DNA from: Cyclobacteriaceae bacterium
GTDB taxonomy: Bacteria; Bacteroidota; Bacteroidia; Cytophagales; Cyclobacteriaceae
Assembly (NCBI GenBank): GCA_015492915.1
Contig: WGED01000102.1
Span: 1-13,789, forward strand
DNA length: 13,789 nt
Reading direction: 5' to 3'
Each line of letters opens with the position of its first letter. Within the stretch, counting starts at the first letter, position 1. A model generated the notes under the pieces. The model was given only the letters and a program-made list of their open reading frames with translations, ran no database searches and was not told the origin of the DNA. Position numbers and translations under genes: made by a program. Below, piece after piece: positions 1 through 6,852 of this stretch.

Positions 1-1184
1 ACACACTTCACCACAGAAAAAATCAATCTCGATGACCATCTCAATGAAAACCCATGGCACATGGCAAAATGGGTAAGCAATTTCACACAAAGGGAACTAA
101 CATCGGTGTACTTTCCATTCAAAGAGCCGCATTGGATTCTCTCCCATCAACCAATTATTCTGTCATACGCATCACGCAGGACATCCCGAGACAATCCAAT
201 GTCGGCTTTATTGTCACATCAAAAATTCTTAACGGAAGACAAAATTTTGTTTATGGTGCCAATTTTAACTACTCCACCACAAAATTATTCGGCAATAAAA
301 ACCTGGTGATCAATGGTTCCTTTGTCCAATCGCAAACCAGCAACGCAACGAATCAAAAGAATATCGGATACAACATGTCACTGGCCTATCACAATGACAT
401 CATTGAATACAATTTCGCCATTACAGGCATACAGGACAACTTCAATCCCGAGATGGGCTTTTTAAAAAGAAAGAACTACAGAATGTATTACACTGAATTT
501 CAATGGAATCCCCGCCCCAAATAGCTGCCTTTCTTCCGGAATCTTGTGTTTAAGCCTATAGGTGTAAACTATTATGTGAATAGCGAAACCAACCGGTTTG
601 AATCAATCTATTATGAGTGGAGACCGCTGGGTTTTGTGACCAAAAGCGGGGAATTCTTTGAGTTTAACGTACAACATATCTTCGATAAGTTGGACGGGCC
701 TTTCGAAATCCGGGATGAGGTAGTGATACCCATAGGCGAATACTGGAATAATCGCCTGGAAATGCAAGCAGCATCATTCCGGGGCAGAAAATCATCCGCT
801 TTCGCAGAAGTAAGCTGGGGCGGTTTCTATACGGGTCACCGTACTGCCATCGATATATTTCCAACTTACAACATCGACAAACACAGGAATATATCCGGAC
901 GCTGGATCAGAAATTATGTTATTCTGCCGGAAGGCAACTTCGTGACGGACGAGTATGGCGGCAGAATGATGTATGCCTACAATCCCAAACTCAATACGAG
1001 TTTGTTTGGCCAATGGAATACGGAGGACGAAGAAATACTCCTCAACTTCAGGATAAACTGGATACCTGTGATCGGGACGGATTTCTATTTTGTTATCAAC
1101 CAATCCATCTCGACACAAAACAATGAAATAAAAATAGAGCGAACCACCATTCTCGGCAAGTTGATCTGGAGGTTTGTGATATAA
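1..1184 (+). pseudogene. Decayed DUF5916 / CBM9-like outer-membrane protein gene, 5' end outside the window
   Basis: Two parts of one family are visible in different frames. Bases 1 to about 99 (frame of base 1) read like the N-terminal CBM9-like domain: TTEKINLDDHLNENPW followed by a W...FTQREL segment. From about base 96, in the frame of base 54, the text is the C-terminal membrane-barrel half: NIGVLSIQ, RQSNVGFIVTSK, DNFNPEMGFLKRKNYR, WNPRP, then LPEGNF and a final WRFVI. In intact relatives about 330 residues separate these motifs, so roughly 1 kb appears to be missing, with a frame change at the junction (about 93-101). The barrel part is also cut by an in-frame TAG at 522-524, after which the same frame continues (LPFFRNLVFKPIGVNYYVN) to a TAA at 1182-1184. 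Family assignment is from remembered motif patterns. Intact members are periplasmic/outer-membrane proteins of unknown function. This copy is very unlikely to make a working product; a sequencing error could explain the stop but not the deletion. Confidence 0.8.
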
Positions 1185-1213
1185 TCACTCAAATGTCATG
1201 GATTTGAGATTAT
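1181..1213 (+). terminator. Hairpin at the end of the DUF5916 pseudogene, possible terminator
   Basis: ATAAT-ca-CTCAAAT (1181-1194) pairs with ATTTGAG-ATTAT (1202-1213) around the 7-base loop GTCATGG. This gives 12 bp with a 2-base bulge, overlapping the TAA stop. The stem is AT-rich and only a weak T-rich stretch (ATTATTTAAA) follows, so termination strength is doubtful. Confidence 0.4.
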
Positions 1214-1412
1214 TTAAACCCAAAATTGTCAATAACCTTTCTATTCCGAGCTTAAATTACTTCAAAATCAGACACTTCGTTCACGTTTGATTCGTCACCA
1301 TAAAAGTGCATTATGCAGCCTCATCAAACGTGCCGATTTTCTTCCCGCCCTGGCGGGACAAGTTGTGCTTTGACCTCTCATAACGAAATTCTATTGAGAA
1401 TTTTGGGTTGAA
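1214..1412. repeat. Nested imperfect inverted-repeat element of about 200 bp
   Basis: This is part of the 277-base gap between the convergent DUF5916 remnant and hoxW, and it holds no open frame I would call a gene. The outer arms are 1214-1231 and 1395-1412, matching 16 of 18 when one is reverse-complemented, with a weaker extension to 1245/1381. Nested inside are AAAATC (1264-1269) with GATTTT (1335-1340), and a perfect 10-bp pair CACGTTTGAT (1282-1291) with ATCAAACGTG (1323-1332). The nesting order fits one long imperfect hairpin. It could be a miniature mobile element, an intergenic palindromic repeat, or the fold of a non-coding RNA; I cannot count copies from one window. Confidence 0.5.
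1343..1358. repeat. GC-rich 16-bp palindrome, REP-like
   Basis: TCCCGCC, CT, GGCGGGA: two 7-base perfect arms around 2 bases, so 6 bp could pair with a 4-base loop. It lies in the right arm of the larger inverted-repeat element and is far more GC-rich than its surroundings. No T-run follows on either strand, so it is not a standard terminator. It resembles the short extragenic palindromes scattered in many genomes. Confidence 0.5.
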
Positions 1413-1461
1413 AATAGCCGATTTCTCATGCAAATGGCCGGGCTGATGTTGCCTTTATTAT

Positions 1462-1977
1462 CTACTCCGGGCGATCTCCTCTCATAATAACCTTGGAATG
1501 ATATTCGGGCCGACCCGATGAAAAAAGAAATCCGGTTATGAGATTTATGGCTTTTTTAAGATTTTCCTTTGCCCGATCAGTCATATCTTCCATAAACTCA
1601 AATTCATAACCCTTGATGGAAAGTAAATATGTATCAGGATATTTGCCATAAAGATTTTGGCACAGGTAAAGGATAAACCCTGGCAGCATGGCATGCATGG
1701 TAAACTCGGTTTTTTCAGTGGGCATCACAGTTTTAAGGATGATATCATCCACATCTTTTTCAACTGACGCATCGACAAATATTACCAGGTCATAGGTGCT
1801 GATGGTATGGGCGTCCTCGATATTAAGCTGATAATTTGATTCAAAATCCATGGATTTATGGCCATTTTTTTCTGCCTGTGCTTCCAGTTTCTCGACGAGC
1901 TTTATGCCCAGGCCGTCATCCTGGCGACCCGGATTGCCATATCCATAGATTAAAACCTTCTTTTTCCTCTCGCCCAT
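1462..1977 (-). CDS. hoxW: [NiFe]-hydrogenase maturation endopeptidase HoxW (HyaD/HycI family)
   Basis: 171 residues. This is the cytoplasmic protease that removes the C-terminal extension of the large subunit HoxH once nickel has been inserted. The family signature is near the N-terminus (GYGNPGRQDDGLG, residues 12-24). The expected three nickel-sensing ligands are present: the acidic residue of that motif (D21, where HybD-type enzymes have Glu), D69 in the FVDAS segment, and H95 in TMHAMLPG. Length is typical. The start is fixed: an in-frame TAG (1981-1983) lies one codon upstream of the ATG. It is the last gene of the hydrogenase operon, 72 bases after hoxH, the same order as in the Cupriavidus SH operon. 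Its partner substrate is almost certainly the adjacent HoxH, which carries a 24-residue extension. Confidence 0.92.
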   Translation of the reverse strand: MGERKKKVLIYGYGNPGRQDDGLGIKLVEKLEAQAEKNGHKSMDFESNYQLNIEDAHTISTYDLVIFVDASVEKDVDDIILKTVMPTEKTEFTMHAMLPGFILYLCQNLYGKYPDTYLLSIKGYEFEFMEDMTDRAKENLKKAINLITGFLFSSGRPEYHSKVIMRGDRPE

Positions 1978-2049
1978 AACCTATTGATGATTGTAAAATA
2001 TTGTCTGTTTTTCATGGCCGGGAACAGTCTTCCGACCATGATTTTAAGA

Positions 2050-3498
2050 TCATTTTGTCTTGATATCCAGAAGCTCTCCTTCAGCATCATACAGGCTGAC
2101 CTCCAGAGGCATCTGTCCCATGGCATGTGTAGCACAACTGAGGCAGGGATCATATGCCCTGATGGCCACTTCCACAGCATTGAGCATTCCTTCTTTAATT
2201 GCCTTTTGACCGGAGATCATCTGATCGGCTACTTCTCTCACAGCCTTGTTCATGGGTTCATTGTTATTTGTGGTCGATACAATAAGGTTGCACATAGTAA
2301 TCAAATCCTCTTTGTTCACTTTATAATGGTGAAAAAGCGTGCCGCGTGGTGCTTCGATCACTCCAACCCCTTCTTCACAGCGCTCTCCTTCGGCGATCAG
2401 GTCATCACGCTGCAGGTCAGGATCGTTAAGGAGTTCCTTCATCACCTCTGCAGCATGCAATACCTCAATCAATCTGGCCCAATGCATATGTAGCGACATG
2501 TTGTTCGGCTTGCCATTGGTATAGGCTCTGAACTCCTCAAAAGCTTTCTGCGCCAGTGGCGATGGAATAAAGTCACAGGTATTCAAGCGCGCCAGCGGCC
2601 CGACACGATACCACCCTTCTTCTCTCCCGATATTTTTCAAAAACGGGAATTTCATGTAACTCCAGTTTTTTACTTCCTCTCCAATGTAATCGAGGTAATT
2701 TTGATAATCTACATCATGTAAAATCTTATTACCTTTATGATCAATAGCACGCAATACACCATGGTAAAGATCGAGGGCACCATCCTTGCGGACAAGGCTG
2801 AGGTGATTGGATGGGAAAGCTGCAAAATTATCAACCATATCACGATGCTTCCTGTGATAATCCTTGAACAGCTCAATGGCCGCTACCGACCATTCGATCA
2901 TTTTATCAATATTCAGCGGATCTTCCCCTTTCAGGAAATAATCCCGCTCTTCGATCGACAGGTTCTTGTTGATCCCTCCGGGAATGGCTCCGGTTCCATG
3001 CACCTTTTTACCCGCCGTAGCCCTGATAATTTCCTGACCGAATTTGCGCATCATGACACCCTGTACCGCCAGTTCCTTAAACTCCCTGGCTACTTCTATG
3101 ATATTCCTCTTTGCCGGCGGAGCATCAATACCAAACAACAGGTCAGGGCTGGCAAGATGGAAGAAGTGCAAAGAATGTGATTGGAATATCTGCCCGTAAT
3201 GCATCAGGCGACGCATCTTTTCACCTGTAGGTGTCAGCCCGTCGGGGCCGACGCCAACGATCACATCAAGCGCTTTAACTGCCGCCAGGTGGTGGCTTAC
3301 AGGACAAATTCCGCACAGACGTTGTACCAGCACAGGCGCCTCCCAATAGGGTCGTCCCTGGATGAACTTTTCAAACCCCCTGAATTCCACGATATGGAGA
3401 CGGCTTTGTATCACATTGTTCCGGTCATCAAGGTGAATTGTCACCTTGCCATGGCCTTCTACTCTCGTGACGGGATCTATGGTTAATTTTCGTGACAT
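2050..3498 (-). CDS. hoxH: NAD-reducing [NiFe]-hydrogenase large subunit HoxH (group 3d)
   Basis: 482 residues; the catalytic subunit holding the Ni-Fe active site, cytoplasmic. The protein opens with MSRKLTIDPVTRVEGHGKV, nearly the start of Cupriavidus HoxH as remembered (488 residues). The four nickel-ligand cysteines are present: C62 and C65 in RLCGICPVSHH, C452 and C455 in DPCLSCATH. Maturation should cut after H458, releasing 24 residues that begin AMGQMPLEV. The start at 3498 is preferred over an in-frame ATG at 3597, because that one would overlap hoxY and place 33 unrelated residues before the conserved start; AAGAAG directly precedes the chosen ATG. It follows hoxY by 28 bases. Group 3d assignment rests on sequence similarity and the operon content hoxFUYHW. 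Confidence 0.96.
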   Translation of the reverse strand: MSRKLTIDPVTRVEGHGKVTIHLDDRNNVIQSRLHIVEFRGFEKFIQGRPYWEAPVLVQRLCGICPVSHHLAAVKALDVIVGVGPDGLTPTGEKMRRLMHYGQIFQSHSLHFFHLASPDLLFGIDAPPAKRNIIEVAREFKELAVQGVMMRKFGQEIIRATAGKKVHGTGAIPGGINKNLSIEERDYFLKGEDPLNIDKMIEWSVAAIELFKDYHRKHRDMVDNFAAFPSNHLSLVRKDGALDLYHGVLRAIDHKGNKILHDVDYQNYLDYIGEEVKNWSYMKFPFLKNIGREEGWYRVGPLARLNTCDFIPSPLAQKAFEEFRAYTNGKPNNMSLHMHWARLIEVLHAAEVMKELLNDPDLQRDDLIAEGERCEEGVGVIEAPRGTLFHHYKVNKEDLITMCNLIVSTTNNNEPMNKAVREVADQMISGQKAIKEGMLNAVEVAIRAYDPCLSCATHAMGQMPLEVSLYDAEGELLDIKTK

Positions 3499-3526
3499 CT
3501 TCTTATTTAATTTTTGGTTTTTTGGT

Positions 3527-4078
3527 TTAATCAAATTTAACAACTTCATAAGGAAGCTTGAGCGGCTGATTCGTGACCAACGCATACAGGGCGTCAAAGA
3601 TCAGATCCGCACTTGGCGGGCACCCCGGAAGATGGTAGTCAATCCTCACCACCTCATGGCATGGATACACTTTATCAAGCAAGATGGGCAGTTCCTCATC
3701 GTTGGGAATAACACCTTCTTCATTGTTGGCAACGACCGACGGCCCGTTGAGATAAGCTTCATCAAGACATTCTTTCAGTGAAAAGGAATTCCGCAGCGCC
3801 GGAAGACCACCCATGATGGCGCATTCGCCCACCGAAACGAGTATCTTACAGTGGGCCCTGAAGTCTTTCAGAATATGCACATTTTCATCATTGCAACATC
3901 CGCCCTCAATCAGGCCTATATCGCACATTTTTGTAAACTTCTTGATGTCATTGATCGGGGACTTGTTAAACTCAACCAGCTCGATCAGATCGAGAATCCG
4001 TTCATCAATATCAAGAAAAGACATGTGACAGCCGAAACAGCCTGCCAGTGATGTCGTCGCTACTATTGGTTTACTCAT
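3527..4078 (-). CDS. hoxY: NAD-reducing [NiFe]-hydrogenase small subunit HoxY
   Basis: 183 residues. The small subunit pairs with HoxH and holds the [4Fe-4S] cluster next to the Ni-Fe site, passing electrons to HoxU. Likely ligands are C14 and C17 (LAGCFGCHMSFLDIDER), C86 (SVGECAIMGGLPALRN) and C153 (LPGCPPSAD). The run VYPCHEVVRIDYHLPGCPP is typical of group 3d enzymes. It lacks the N-terminal extension of about 25 residues that I remember in Cupriavidus HoxY, and there is no twin-arginine signal, fitting a soluble enzyme. It lies 8 bases after hoxU and 28 before hoxH, so translation is probably coupled. C61-C62 is an extra adjacent cysteine pair whose role I cannot assign. Confidence 0.94.
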   Translation of the reverse strand: MSKPIVATTSLAGCFGCHMSFLDIDERILDLIELVEFNKSPINDIKKFTKMCDIGLIEGGCCNDENVHILKDFRAHCKILVSVGECAIMGGLPALRNSFSLKECLDEAYLNGPSVVANNEEGVIPNDEELPILLDKVYPCHEVVRIDYHLPGCPPSADLIFDALYALVTNQPLKLPYEVVKFD

Positions 4079-4086
4079 TGTTATAA

Positions 4087-4785
4087 TTATAAATTCTCAA
4101 TATCACTACCTATGGGTTGCTTGTCATATTTACGTTTACCGATCGGGTCGGTATAGGCCCGCTCTTTTACGAGAATCGCCCCGACAGGACAAATATCGGC
4201 TGCTTCACGGGCCTGCTCATCCGTCATGTTCTTGGAATATTTTGTGTCAATGATGATTTCGACATTATGTCCCCTTCTGGCAAAAGCAAACAGGCTGTGC
4301 CCCTCCTCATCTTTGATCGCCCTGATGCAACGCTTACACAAAATACATCGGTTATGATCTTTGATCAATTTTGGATGCGTTGCTTCAAGCCTCCTCTTCG
4401 GGAACATGAACTTAAATCGCGGCGCCAGCATTTGGTACCTGTATGCCAAAGCCTGCAACTCACAGTTACCGCTCTTCTCGCACGACGGGCAAAAATGATT
4501 GCCCTCGGTGAACATCAGTTCGATGATGGCTTTGCGGATATCCTCGATATCCGGATCTTTATTCTCTATTTCCATGCCTTCCGATACCGGGGTAGTGCAG
4601 GCGGTCATCATCCTGCCGTTTACACGCACACTGCATATACGGCACGAGCCCCGTGGTTTGACGCCAGGTATATTGCATAAAGTCGGAATATAGATGTGAT
4701 TTTCCGTGGCGGCATCGACGATGTATTGCCCCTTTTTCGCCGTACATTCAACGCCATCTATGGTGAATTTTATTGTTTGAGCCAT
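4087..4785 (-). CDS. hoxU: NAD-reducing hydrogenase diaphorase subunit HoxU (NuoG N-terminal-like)
   Basis: 232 residues; the Fe-S relay between the hydrogenase module (HoxYH) and the flavin subunit HoxF, homologous to the N-terminal part of NuoG. Visible in order: a plant-type [2Fe-2S] site (C37, C48, C51, C63), a His-Cys3 [4Fe-4S] site (H97, C99, C102, C108 in GNHFCPSCEKSGNC), and one further [4Fe-4S] site (C147, C150, C153 with C199 in ICPVGA). The tail YTDPIGKRKY matches the HoxU type. Length is close to the about 234 residues of Cupriavidus HoxU. The frame is open upstream to 4980, but the conserved start (MAQTIKFTIDG) is at 4785, 8 bases after the hoxF stop. The same 8-base spacing separates it from hoxY. 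Confidence 0.95.
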   Translation of the reverse strand: MAQTIKFTIDGVECTAKKGQYIVDAATENHIYIPTLCNIPGVKPRGSCRICSVRVNGRMMTACTTPVSEGMEIENKDPDIEDIRKAIIELMFTEGNHFCPSCEKSGNCELQALAYRYQMLAPRFKFMFPKRRLEATHPKLIKDHNRCILCKRCIRAIKDEEGHSLFAFARRGHNVEIIIDTKYSKNMTDEQAREAADICPVGAILVKERAYTDPIGKRKYDKQPIGSDIENL

Positions 4786-4793
4786 GTTGGTTA

Positions 4794-6581
4794 TTACGTT
4801 CTGTTGGTAACTAATTTTCCTTCTTTTACAGCTTCGTCCAGCCTGAATCCCGTATCGTATTCCACTTCTTTCTGTATGAGATCGAGATATAAATGCCTCA
4901 GATTTTTCAGGGTGGACAATACCGGGTTCAATGCTGTGTGCCCGAGGCCACACCTGTTTACTTTCATGATAAACCGCCACCGCTCTATGTCCATCAGGTC
5001 CTGCATCACACCGCGACCTTCAATGATTTTTATCAATTTTTCCCTGATGGCTACGGGAAGGGTACGGCAGGGTGTACATGAGCCGCAAGATTCTTCGATG
5101 AAAAAATCCATGAAATTCAGTACAATATCCCTGAGCACATCACGATGAGGTCCGATAATAATGAGCGAACCACCCGTCGCCAGGTCTTCATAGCCTAAAA
5201 TGCGTTCAAATCCATCGGGTCCGATGCATGTGCCCGAAGGTCCGCCGACCTGAACAGCCTGCACGTTTTCGGCTCCAACCATCTCAAGGATATCAGCTAC
5301 CGAAAATCCCCATTCCAACTCGTACACACCCGGATAGTGACAATCGCCCGACACGCACAGCAGTTTGGTTCCCGTCGACTCATCGGTGCCAAAACTCCTG
5401 TACCACTCGCCGCCGTACAGCATTACTTTGACGACTGAACATAAAGTTTCCACATTATTGACTACTGTAGGATGACCGAGATATCCTTTCTCCACAGGGA
5501 AAGGCGGTCTGTCACGTGGTTCACCGCGTTTGCCCTCGGCAGATTCTATCAAAGCGGATTCCTCACCGCAGACATATGCGCCGGCGCCAAGCTGAATCCT
5601 GATATCAAAGTCAAAGCCCTTCTTACTCGCAATATTTTTCCCAAGCAGATTTTTTGAACGCATCTCATCAAGAATGTTTTCGAGAAACTTTTTCAGGTAT
5701 TTATACTCATACCTCAAATAGAGAATACCTTCGGCAGCTCCTATGGCATAAGCAGCCACAGCCATACCTTCGAACAACAGCCTCGGGCGCTCGGTCAGTA
5801 TCACTCTGTCTTTAAATGTCCCGGGTTCACCTTCGTCTGCATTGCAAAATACAAACCTGCGCTTATCCTTAGCTCTCCGGCAGAAATCCCATTTCAGACC
5901 GGTTGGGAAACCTGCACCGCCCCGACCGCGGATGTTGGAGTTTTTCACTTCCTCAATCACTTCCGCCGGATCCAGTTTAATAATTTTTTTGATGGCATCG
6001 CCCGGTACATAATCCTCTGACAGGACGGGGCCTTTTTCCATGATATGGTTGTTAACAGCAGAACGGATCAGTGGCGAACTGTTGTTGCCGTCACCATAGC
6101 CTGTGCGCAGCAACTCTTCCACTTTCAGCCCTTTTCTCATACCTTTTACCAGCTCCCTGACACGATATGGTGTGAGCATGGTAAACACAACTCCATTGAT
6201 CAGAGCAGCAGGCTCCTGGTCATTCATTCCGATACATGAAGTATCAAAAAGTCCTATGAGCCCGTCTTTTGTCACCTCTCCGAACTTACACCCCGCTTCT
6301 TCTTCGAATATCCTGGCTACTTCCTTTCGCCCGTACATATTGGCCACAGCACTATTGTTCAGATAGACCGTGTACTTGCCGCGTTGTTCTTTGGAAAAGA
6401 AATGATAAAACGAAAGCGTTTGCTCAAGATCAACCTTGGAGATATCAAGCGCATCAGCGATTTGCTCCGCCGCGCTGTCAGGCACACATCCAAGCGTGTC
6501 CTGAGTGTCGATCAAGATGTCCATCAAACGGTTTTTATCCCTGTTATAATTATTAATGATGGCATCAATGGTTTTGTCCAT
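4794..6581 (-). CDS. hoxF: NAD-reducing hydrogenase diaphorase subunit HoxF, with fused HoxE/NuoE-like domain
   Basis: 595 residues; oxidises or reduces NAD(H) with FMN and passes electrons through its [4Fe-4S] cluster to HoxU. Residues 1-150 are a NuoE/HoxE-like thioredoxin-fold domain (LSFYHFF at 56-62, C116 in DTSCIGMNDQEPA). Residues about 170-595 are the NuoF-like part: glycine-rich RGRGGAGFPTGLKW at 218-231, CNADEGEPGTFKDR at 246-259, GAGAYVCGEESALIES at 332-347, and the cluster ligands C499, C502, C505 and C544. The fusion and length (about 602 in Cupriavidus) mark the knallgas type rather than the cyanobacterial type with separate HoxE. Only one of the four cysteines that bind [2Fe-2S] in true NuoE remains, so that cluster is probably absent. 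First gene of the operon; no strong Shine-Dalgarno precedes the ATG. Confidence 0.96.
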   Translation of the reverse strand: MDKTIDAIINNYNRDKNRLMDILIDTQDTLGCVPDSAAEQIADALDISKVDLEQTLSFYHFFSKEQRGKYTVYLNNSAVANMYGRKEVARIFEEEAGCKFGEVTKDGLIGLFDTSCIGMNDQEPAALINGVVFTMLTPYRVRELVKGMRKGLKVEELLRTGYGDGNNSSPLIRSAVNNHIMEKGPVLSEDYVPGDAIKKIIKLDPAEVIEEVKNSNIRGRGGAGFPTGLKWDFCRRAKDKRRFVFCNADEGEPGTFKDRVILTERPRLLFEGMAVAAYAIGAAEGILYLRYEYKYLKKFLENILDEMRSKNLLGKNIASKKGFDFDIRIQLGAGAYVCGEESALIESAEGKRGEPRDRPPFPVEKGYLGHPTVVNNVETLCSVVKVMLYGGEWYRSFGTDESTGTKLLCVSGDCHYPGVYELEWGFSVADILEMVGAENVQAVQVGGPSGTCIGPDGFERILGYEDLATGGSLIIIGPHRDVLRDIVLNFMDFFIEESCGSCTPCRTLPVAIREKLIKIIEGRGVMQDLMDIERWRFIMKVNRCGLGHTALNPVLSTLKNLRHLYLDLIQKEVEYDTGFRLDEAVKEGKLVTNRT

Positions 6582-6852
6582 AATTAACAGTTGATTGTGA
6601 TGGTAAAAAAATCAATGCTCCTCTTATAAGGATACGTACCCCGTCTCTCGGGGTTTGTGGAAAAATAAATCATTTAAACCTTTAAAATATCATTATTTTT
6701 CGCGCATAAAGCTACAAAACTCATTCTTTCGAATTCATGATTTTCATCAGGTAATCCTGAAAGAAAAGATATATTTTCATGCGAAATACAATGGAATATT
6801 ACCCATACTCAAACGATGAAACCCATCAGTCTACTGTAAAAAGGTAAACAAA
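6582..6852 (-). promoter_or_regulatory. Hydrogenase operon upstream region, probable promoter and leader
   Basis: 271 non-coding bases lie between the stop of the secreted-protein gene and the hoxF start, both on the minus strand. No exact TAnnTTTG box was found. A weak candidate on the minus strand is TTG, 17 bases, TATCTTTT near 6768-6795. Two hairpins are visible: ACCCCG/CGGGGT (6638-6654, 5-base loop) and TCAGG/CCTGA (6747-6760, loop TAAT), extended by a 5-bp outer TTTTC/GAAAA stem at 6741-6767. Neither is directly followed by a T-run on the minus strand. A hydrogenase promoter is expected here, but the exact site is not resolved. Confidence 0.4.

Noticed and set aside
61..309. 82-residue plus-strand ORF as a separate gene
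   Set aside because: Only its first part, together with the bases before it, resembles the CBM9-like start; after about base 99 it is out-of-frame text of the barrel region. It is treated as part of the pseudogene.
1343..1358. GC-rich palindrome as a hydrogenase operon terminator
   Set aside because: No T-run follows on the minus strand, the loop is nearly absent, and it is more than 100 bases past the hoxW stop.
1950..2180. Minus-strand ORF spanning the hoxH end and the spacer
   Set aside because: Out of frame with both hoxH and hoxW, and overlaps them; no family-like sequence.
3499..3597. N-terminal extension of HoxH to an upstream ATG
   Set aside because: It would overlap the end of hoxY, adds 33 residues unlike the family, and the conserved MSRKLTIDPVTRVEGH start with an AAGAAG before it lies at 3498.
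4786..4980. N-terminal extension of HoxU to 4980
   Set aside because: The added 65 residues are a shadow of the hoxF 3' end; the family start is MAQTIKF at 4785.
6591..6618. FNR/CRP-like site (TTGAT ... ATCAA) upstream of hoxF
   Set aside because: The half-sites are 15 bases apart, not 4, and such short matches are expected by chance in AT-rich DNA.
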